64,000 nucleotides of DNA from an uncultured Winogradskyella sp. Its GTDB lineage: Bacteria > Bacteroidota > Bacteroidia > Flavobacteriales > Flavobacteriaceae. The number at the start of each line of letters is the position of its first letter. The stretch's first letter is position 1. The translations under genes and the position numbers were made by a program. The DNA is taken from positions 25,840 through 89,839 of the forward strand of contig CAJXLB010000009.1 in the NCBI GenBank assembly GCA_913055905.1, given 5' to 3'. Positions 59,699-64,000 of the stretch are shown here, piece by piece. Under the pieces are notes generated by a model. It saw nothing but the letters and a program-made list of their open reading frames with translations. It searched no databases and was not told where the DNA came from.

Positions 59699-62065
59699 TT
59701 AATTTATCTCATAAACCAACACCTTGTCTGGGCCATCTTGTGTAACCAGCTCTAAAGGCCTATCATCGTCCATGTTTTCCAAGGTTGCGGCAGAAGTGCC
59801 ATATACAGGAAAGTTTGTTATGGCTTTTCCTTGGCTATCAAATAGGTAGACCTTTTTGGCTTCTTTATCCGTCGTGCTGATGTAAATCTTGTCATTGAGG
59901 TAGAAAATCCGTGGTGCCGTATAATCACCATAATCCAGGATCACCTTTCTGGATTTAATGCTCAATTGGTTTTCGGTCATAGTGACTAGGGTCTTACTGG
60001 TAGTGGTAAGATGATGCGCCTCGGGTACATTTAAATCAGTTGTTTTGGTCTTTCCTTTGGTGTTGATTTGAATGAGTTTGCCTAGTGTTGTAGACGTCGT
60101 AAACATCGTTTGATAGAGATAGAGTTCATTGTCGGAGAAATTAAACGTCTCAGCAATTCTGACCCTAGTTTTTCCGCGTCTATTTAAAATAACCAAGTTA
60201 TTTCCAGCCTTAAAGGCAATATAATCTTTGGACCCTATCCTAAAATGCTTGGGTTGAGAGGTGATTTTTCCCTTGTCTAGGTTGTAATCAAATCCACTTA
60301 CGCGTTCACCCCTGGCATTATACATTAAAAGGTTCTCATCTTGGGTAACCAAAAGCCTGTAGTTGCGGTTTTTGTCATAATCAAAAACAGAGAGTGGCTG
60401 GGTTATCTCGTCCTGAAATTTAAGCGGAAAAGGGCTAACGTCATTGCCATTTCTGTCCAAAACGTACAATCGATGTGCGGTGGCAAAAGCCAATTGGAGC
60501 CGTCCATTCTTATACATATCAATCTGTTCTATTGGGCCCAGAATTTTATCATCAAGAGTTTTGGTCCACAAAATTTTTCCAGAATCAGAAATGAGGCTCA
60601 GTTTGTTTTGGACGTCCTGAACGGCAATATCATAGCCTTGGGTAACATGGTTTCTCACCACCTGTGGAGGGCCAATTAAGCTCGACTTTAAAGTCGTGCT
60701 AAACCGTTCAGTAACTTCTGATGGTTTCGGACGCGCCTTATACTTTTTGATAATACCATTGACATGGGCAAAGCCATCGTCATTGATAAACTGAACTACA
60801 TTAGCATCATAGCCTTTTAAGTCTAAATCAAACGCCTTGGAAAGTTCTTTTGAATTGCGGAAAATAAAAATGGAGGCCTCATCGCTTAAGTCTTCTGAAA
60901 CATGATTGAACGCATCTAGCTGGTCTAAAGTAAAATTATTCAGTGCTCTTGAGACAAATGCCGTTAATTGGTCTTTAGAATTGGTCCAAACAACATAATT
61001 CTCAATAGCTGCAAAATGGGTGAGATTTGGAAAATTAAAAAAGGGGTTGAACCTACCGTCCAGTATTTGAGGATTTTCGATAGTATAAAGTTTAACTCCT
61101 CGAAAATCTTCTTCCATATTTTTTCCATTGATGGCTTCAACAATGAGGTCTGTATCCAAACTGTGCATCACTAGAACATTATCTGCTTTTGCAATTTCAT
61201 TGGTGTAATTCAAAAATGTAGGTGATGCCTCAAGGCTATCGATACTCATTAGGTTTCTTCTATTCGCTTCAAAACGCTCATAATCATTAAATGTAATTCC
61301 TATAACCTCACCAACATCTTTAGGGATAATCTTAGGGACGGTAATATTCTGAGGTATCGTTGTTCTAAAACAATCTACAAATGAAGAAATGCTATCATTA
61401 GCATTAAGGACACCATTAAACCCAATACTGTTATCTGAAAGGTTTAGGTCTAATGCTGTAGCCGTTAAGGAATCGTTGGTCCATGTATTAAACAACAATT
61501 TCCGGATAGGTATGTCTTCATTCATAAATAATAAGGAAGACACAATACCATCACCCGTGGTTGTTAATAATTCAAAATTAGGTTTAGGCTTTGGTTTCAA
61601 ACCCATATTTAGTAGCATCAACTTAGAGCTAGATCCTACAAAAAGGTCATCCACACGCTTATAATAATGTGTAGCATTGCCGGATGTTATACTATCTAGG
61701 GACAATTCCTTTTTTTGTGCCGCTTTATTGTTATTCAAGGAGTCTTCGGGAATGATTTGATCATGATACTTTGTAATCACTACATAAGACGATAGGCTAT
61801 CCTTACTTTGCAATCCAAGATATACAGTGGCGTTTGGCCTTATATGTTCCAGGAAGTCAAAAGAACCTTTAAGGCTTTCCGGTAATTGATATAGTAAAAT
61901 AGGTTTTCCTTGCATTTGATTAACAAAGTCATTGACCTCATTGATTTTGAATAAGGCAGAAGTTCCCTCTGGCATTAAATCATAAGGTTCATATGCGCCT
62001 TGCGTTTTGTTTTGGCATGCTGTTAGGGCCAAAAGAATAAATATGAAATAGGACAGTACTTTCAT
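59699..62065 (-). CDS. Lipoprotein with DUF3352-like N-terminus and beta-propeller C-terminus
   Basis: The ATG at 62065 gives MKVLSYFIFILLALTAC, a clear lipoprotein signal; longer in-frame starts would run into rnhB. The 788-residue protein begins with YDLMPEGTSALFKINEVNDF, which recalls DUF3352 proteins. From about residue 480 it has repeated strands of a PQQ/WD-like propeller (KILWTKTLDDKILGPIEQID, LYVLDRNGNDVSPFPLKF, VYLFDSQGKAITNFPVYG). No enzymatic residues were recognised. It starts 22 nt after the rnhB stop, on the same strand. Confidence 0.8.
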   Translation of the reverse strand: MKVLSYFIFILLALTACQNKTQGAYEPYDLMPEGTSALFKINEVNDFVNQMQGKPILLYQLPESLKGSFDFLEHIRPNATVYLGLQSKDSLSSYVVITKYHDQIIPEDSLNNNKAAQKKELSLDSITSGNATHYYKRVDDLFVGSSSKLMLLNMGLKPKPKPNFELLTTTGDGIVSSLLFMNEDIPIRKLLFNTWTNDSLTATALDLNLSDNSIGFNGVLNANDSISSFVDCFRTTIPQNITVPKIIPKDVGEVIGITFNDYERFEANRRNLMSIDSLEASPTFLNYTNEIAKADNVLVMHSLDTDLIVEAINGKNMEEDFRGVKLYTIENPQILDGRFNPFFNFPNLTHFAAIENYVVWTNSKDQLTAFVSRALNNFTLDQLDAFNHVSEDLSDEASIFIFRNSKELSKAFDLDLKGYDANVVQFINDDGFAHVNGIIKKYKARPKPSEVTERFSTTLKSSLIGPPQVVRNHVTQGYDIAVQDVQNKLSLISDSGKILWTKTLDDKILGPIEQIDMYKNGRLQLAFATAHRLYVLDRNGNDVSPFPLKFQDEITQPLSVFDYDKNRNYRLLVTQDENLLMYNARGERVSGFDYNLDKGKITSQPKHFRIGSKDYIAFKAGNNLVILNRRGKTRVRIAETFNFSDNELYLYQTMFTTSTTLGKLIQINTKGKTKTTDLNVPEAHHLTTTSKTLVTMTENQLSIKSRKVILDYGDYTAPRIFYLNDKIYISTTDKEAKKVYLFDSQGKAITNFPVYGTSAATLENMDDDRPLELVTQDGPDKVLVYEIN

Positions 62066-62087
62066 AAAATGTTGCATCGCTACAAAA

Positions 62088-62690
62088 TTAAAAATCCAAT
62101 TTGTATTGCTGTGGTAATAACCTAAAGGATTTTCTGTGATATTTTGATGGGCCAAAAGTTTTTATGGCATCTCTATGTTCCTTGGTTGGATAGCCCTTAT
62201 TCTTTTTCCAATTGTACATGGGGTATTCTTCATGCAATTTTTCCATATGTAGGTCACGATAGGTTTTGGCTAAGATTGAAGCTGCTGCAATATTCAAATA
62301 TTTGCCATCACCTTTAATGATTGTTTTGTGAGGAATGTTTTCCACAGGTTTAAACCTATTACCATCAACACTAATAAACTCTGGTTTGGGATTTAATTTT
62401 AAAACAGAACGCTGCATCGCGGCAATAGAGGCATTAAGAATGTTTAAGCTGTCAATTTCAGCTTCAAATACATGGGTAATACTATAACAAAGGGCGTTTT
62501 CCTCTATAAGGCATTTTAGTTCATAGCGCATTTTGGCACTGAGCTGCTTGGAGTCATTCAGTTCGGCACATTTAAAGTTAGCAGGAAGAATTACCGCTGC
62601 GGCGGTTACGGGTCCGGCCAAACATCCGCGACCTGCTTCGTCCGTGCCGCACTCCAAAACATAATCAGAATATGTAGCTTTTAATTTCAA
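62088..62690 (-). CDS. rnhB: Ribonuclease HII
   Basis: RNase HII cuts RNA-DNA hybrids and single ribonucleotides in DNA. The 200-residue enzyme has the metal site [20 protein letters not shown] (Asp and Glu) and SVDGNRFKP, and [12 protein letters not shown] with the later Asp. No ATG or GTG precedes the first motif in this frame, so the start is taken as TTG at 62690. It is upstream of the propeller lipoprotein and divergent from the SusC-like gene. Confidence 0.95.
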   Translation of the reverse strand: MKLKATYSDYVLECGTDEAGRGCLAGPVTAAAVILPANFKCAELNDSKQLSAKMRYELKCLIEENALCYSITHVFEAEIDSLNILNASIAAMQRSVLKLNPKPEFISVDGNRFKPVENIPHKTIIKGDGKYLNIAAASILAKTYRDLHMEKLHEEYPMYNWKKNKGYPTKEHRDAIKTFGPSKYHRKSFRLLPQQYKLDF

Positions 62691-62704
62691 AAACGAAATT
62701 TTGA

Positions 62705-62731
62705 CAAATTTATGGTTTTAGACGCAACCAA
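62705..62731 (-). promoter_or_regulatory. Promoter of rnhB
   Basis: On the minus strand TTG (62731-62729) and TAAATTTG (62712-62705) are 16 bp apart, the same spacing as the lysS promoter. The box is about 14 nt from the TTG start. Confidence 0.55.
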
Positions 62732-62841
62732 TTTAACATCAACGCATCTATTAATTGAGTAGCTAGTTTTTAAAGTGTTTATAAGGCGCTACAAAGGTTG
62801 ACAGAATCGCAGATTCGTTAACATATTTTTGATAAAAACAC

Positions 62842-62872
62842 TTGTTTATTTAATATTTAATTAAGATGTTTG
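62842..62872 (+). promoter_or_regulatory. Possible promoter of the SusC-like gene
   Basis: TTG at 62842-62844 is followed after 20 bp by GATGTTTG (62865-62872), one mismatch from TAnnTTTG. The ATG lies 28 nt downstream. Confidence 0.4.
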
Positions 62873-62900
62873 CAACTAGACTAACTCAAATAATTGTTTT

Positions 62901-64000
62901 ATGAAATTAAAGTTAACATGGTTATTAACGCTATTTATGGCGTTTGTGATGCAATTTTCTTTTGCACAAGAAAAAACAGTCACAGGTACAGTTACTATAG
63001 CCGCTGATGGTTTGCCATTGCCGGGAGCAACTGTAATTGTTAAGGGTACCAGTAGAGGTACACAAACAGACTTTGATGGGAAATACTCCATTAATGTCGC
63101 CGTAGGAGATGTGCTTAAAGTTTCTTACGTAGGATATAAAACTACAGAGGTGCCAATCGGTAGTGCCGATGTGTACGATGTGGTTTTAGAAATGGATAAT
63201 GCTTTGGAAGAAGTTGTTGTCGTTGGTTACCAAGGTGCAGTCAATAGTGCCAAGACGGCATCATCTTTATCTACGGTAAAGAGTGAGGCCATCGAGCAGG
63301 TGCCAATTAACTCAATTGACCAGGTGTTACAGGGTAACGCTGCCGGTGTAAACGTAAACACGGGTTCTGGTCAGCCAGGTCAGAGTGCAACGATTATCAT
63401 TAGAGGTCGTTCGTCTCTTAATGGTGATATTGAGCCTTTATTCATTATAGATGGCGTTCCTGTAGATCAGGACAACTTCCGTAGTTTGAACCAGAATGAT
63501 ATCGAGTCTATGTCGGTATTAAAGGATGCTGCTGCAACGGCCATTTATGGTAACAGGGGTGCAGGTGGTGTAATCCTTATTACAACCAAAAAAGGAACAA
63601 GAGGCTCTGGTGTTAAAATCCAATACAGAACATTATATGGTGTGTCTGTTAATCCAGATGCCCAGTTTGATGTAATGAATACAAGCCAATTATTAACATG
63701 GCAAAGAGATTTATTGCCAGGAAACCAATTTGGTGATGGCTTAAGTGATGCGCAGATTGCAGCTATCGCACGTAATACAAATACGGATTGGTCGGACATC
63801 TTTTTCCAACAAGGGGTAAACCAGTCGCACGAACTTAATATTAGTACTGGTGGTGAGAGACATACATCCTATACCTCCTTAAACTACTTTGAGCAAGAGG
63901 GTACAACATTTGGTAGTAGTCTTCAGAGATTCTCTGCAAGAACCAACTTTAGTGGAAGTACCAGTGATAATAAGTTTAACTACAGCACAGCTTTAACGGT
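62901..64000 (+). CDS. SusC/RagA-family TonB-dependent receptor, 3' end outside window
   Basis: The first 366 codons are present and the frame is open to the window edge. Residues 1-23 form a signal peptide (MQFSFAQ). A carboxypeptidase-D-like regulatory domain follows (TVTGTVTIAADGLPLPGATV, then GTQTDFDGKYSI). A TonB-box region (EEVVVVGYQ) and the plug domain come next (QVLQGNAAGVNVNTG, IIIRGRSSLNGD, LFIIDGVPVD, AIYGNRGAGGVILITTKKG). The barrel starts near the end. Such receptors import glycans or peptides with a SusD partner, which should lie just downstream. Confidence 0.95.
   Translation, partial: MKLKLTWLLTLFMAFVMQFSFAQEKTVTGTVTIAADGLPLPGATVIVKGTSRGTQTDFDGKYSINVAVGDVLKVSYVGYKTTEVPIGSADVYDVVLEMDNALEEVVVVGYQGAVNSAKTASSLSTVKSEAIEQVPINSIDQVLQGNAAGVNVNTGSGQPGQSATIIIRGRSSLNGDIEPLFIIDGVPVDQDNFRSLNQNDIESMSVLKDAAATAIYGNRGAGGVILITTKKGTRGSGVKIQYRTLYGVSVNPDAQFDVMNTSQLLTWQRDLLPGNQFGDGLSDAQIAAIARNTNTDWSDIFFQQGVNQSHELNISTGGERHTSYTSLNYFEQEGTTFGSSLQRFSARTNFSGSTSDNKFNYSTALT

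Overview
The window is chromosomal DNA from a marine-type member of Flavobacteriaceae (Bacteroidota). The evidence is gliding-motility genes gldB and gldC, a type IX secretion C-terminal sorting domain, a SusC/RagA TonB-dependent receptor, flavobacterial -7 boxes of the form TAnnTTTG, almost no Shine-Dalgarno sequences, frequent TTG or GTG starts, and many secreted proteins with short Bacteroidota-style signal peptides or lipoboxes. Base composition looks even throughout. No rRNA, tRNA, CRISPR array, prophage or classical insertion sequence was seen.

Layout. 1-7 kb: two DUF3857/transglutaminase-like proteins (the first cut by the window edge), a MazG-type pyrophosphohydrolase, aroA, queA and rlmN. 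7-13.5 kb: a T9SS-sorted protein, a polyprenyl synthetase, an ECF sigma factor with a probable anti-sigma partner and an outer-membrane protein, and an amidohydrolase lipoprotein. 13.6-20.4 kb: dnaG, a degenerate NarL-type response regulator, nadE, gldB-gldC, a DUF4230 protein and a rhodanese.

20.5-34.4 kb is the centre of the window, a phenylacetate catabolic operon: a TetR (PaaR-like) gene, a promoter with a perfect operator-like palindrome, then paaE-A-B-C-D-G, a PLP-dependent serine/threonine dehydratase-like gene, paaH-I-J-Z, a PaaF-like enoyl-CoA hydratase and paaY. Two small related GIY-YIG nuclease genes sit between paa genes, and each is bracketed by short hairpin palindromes. PaaZ carries an extra C-terminal DinB/DUF1569-like domain. 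No phenylacetate-CoA ligase (paaK) is present. Next comes an oxo-acid module (Lrp-type regulator, dehydrogenase E2, branched-chain aminotransferase, fused E1 alpha/beta), which could deliver acyl-CoA from amino acids.

39.5-48.7 kb: a SulP transporter, a DUF4136 lipoprotein with a Gly/Trp tract, a short Cys-rich DUF5522-type gene coupled to hutU, a small HExxH protein, a PLP-dependent deaminase-like enzyme, a LysM glucosaminidase, hemL and two small secreted helical proteins. 48.7-64 kb: a large DUF5117-type metalloprotease, a diheme cytochrome-like lipoprotein, lysS, a short Pmp3-family gene, lipB, a nucleoid-associated protein, an OmpA-family protein, a beta-barrel protein, a propeller lipoprotein, rnhB and the start of a SusC-like receptor.

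The observations most worth following are the palindrome-bounded GIY-YIG cassettes, the PaaZ three-domain fusion, the ligase-free paa cluster beside an oxo-acid dehydrogenase, and two conserved proteins that have lost hallmark residues (DnaG zinc ligands; response-regulator phospho-Asp).
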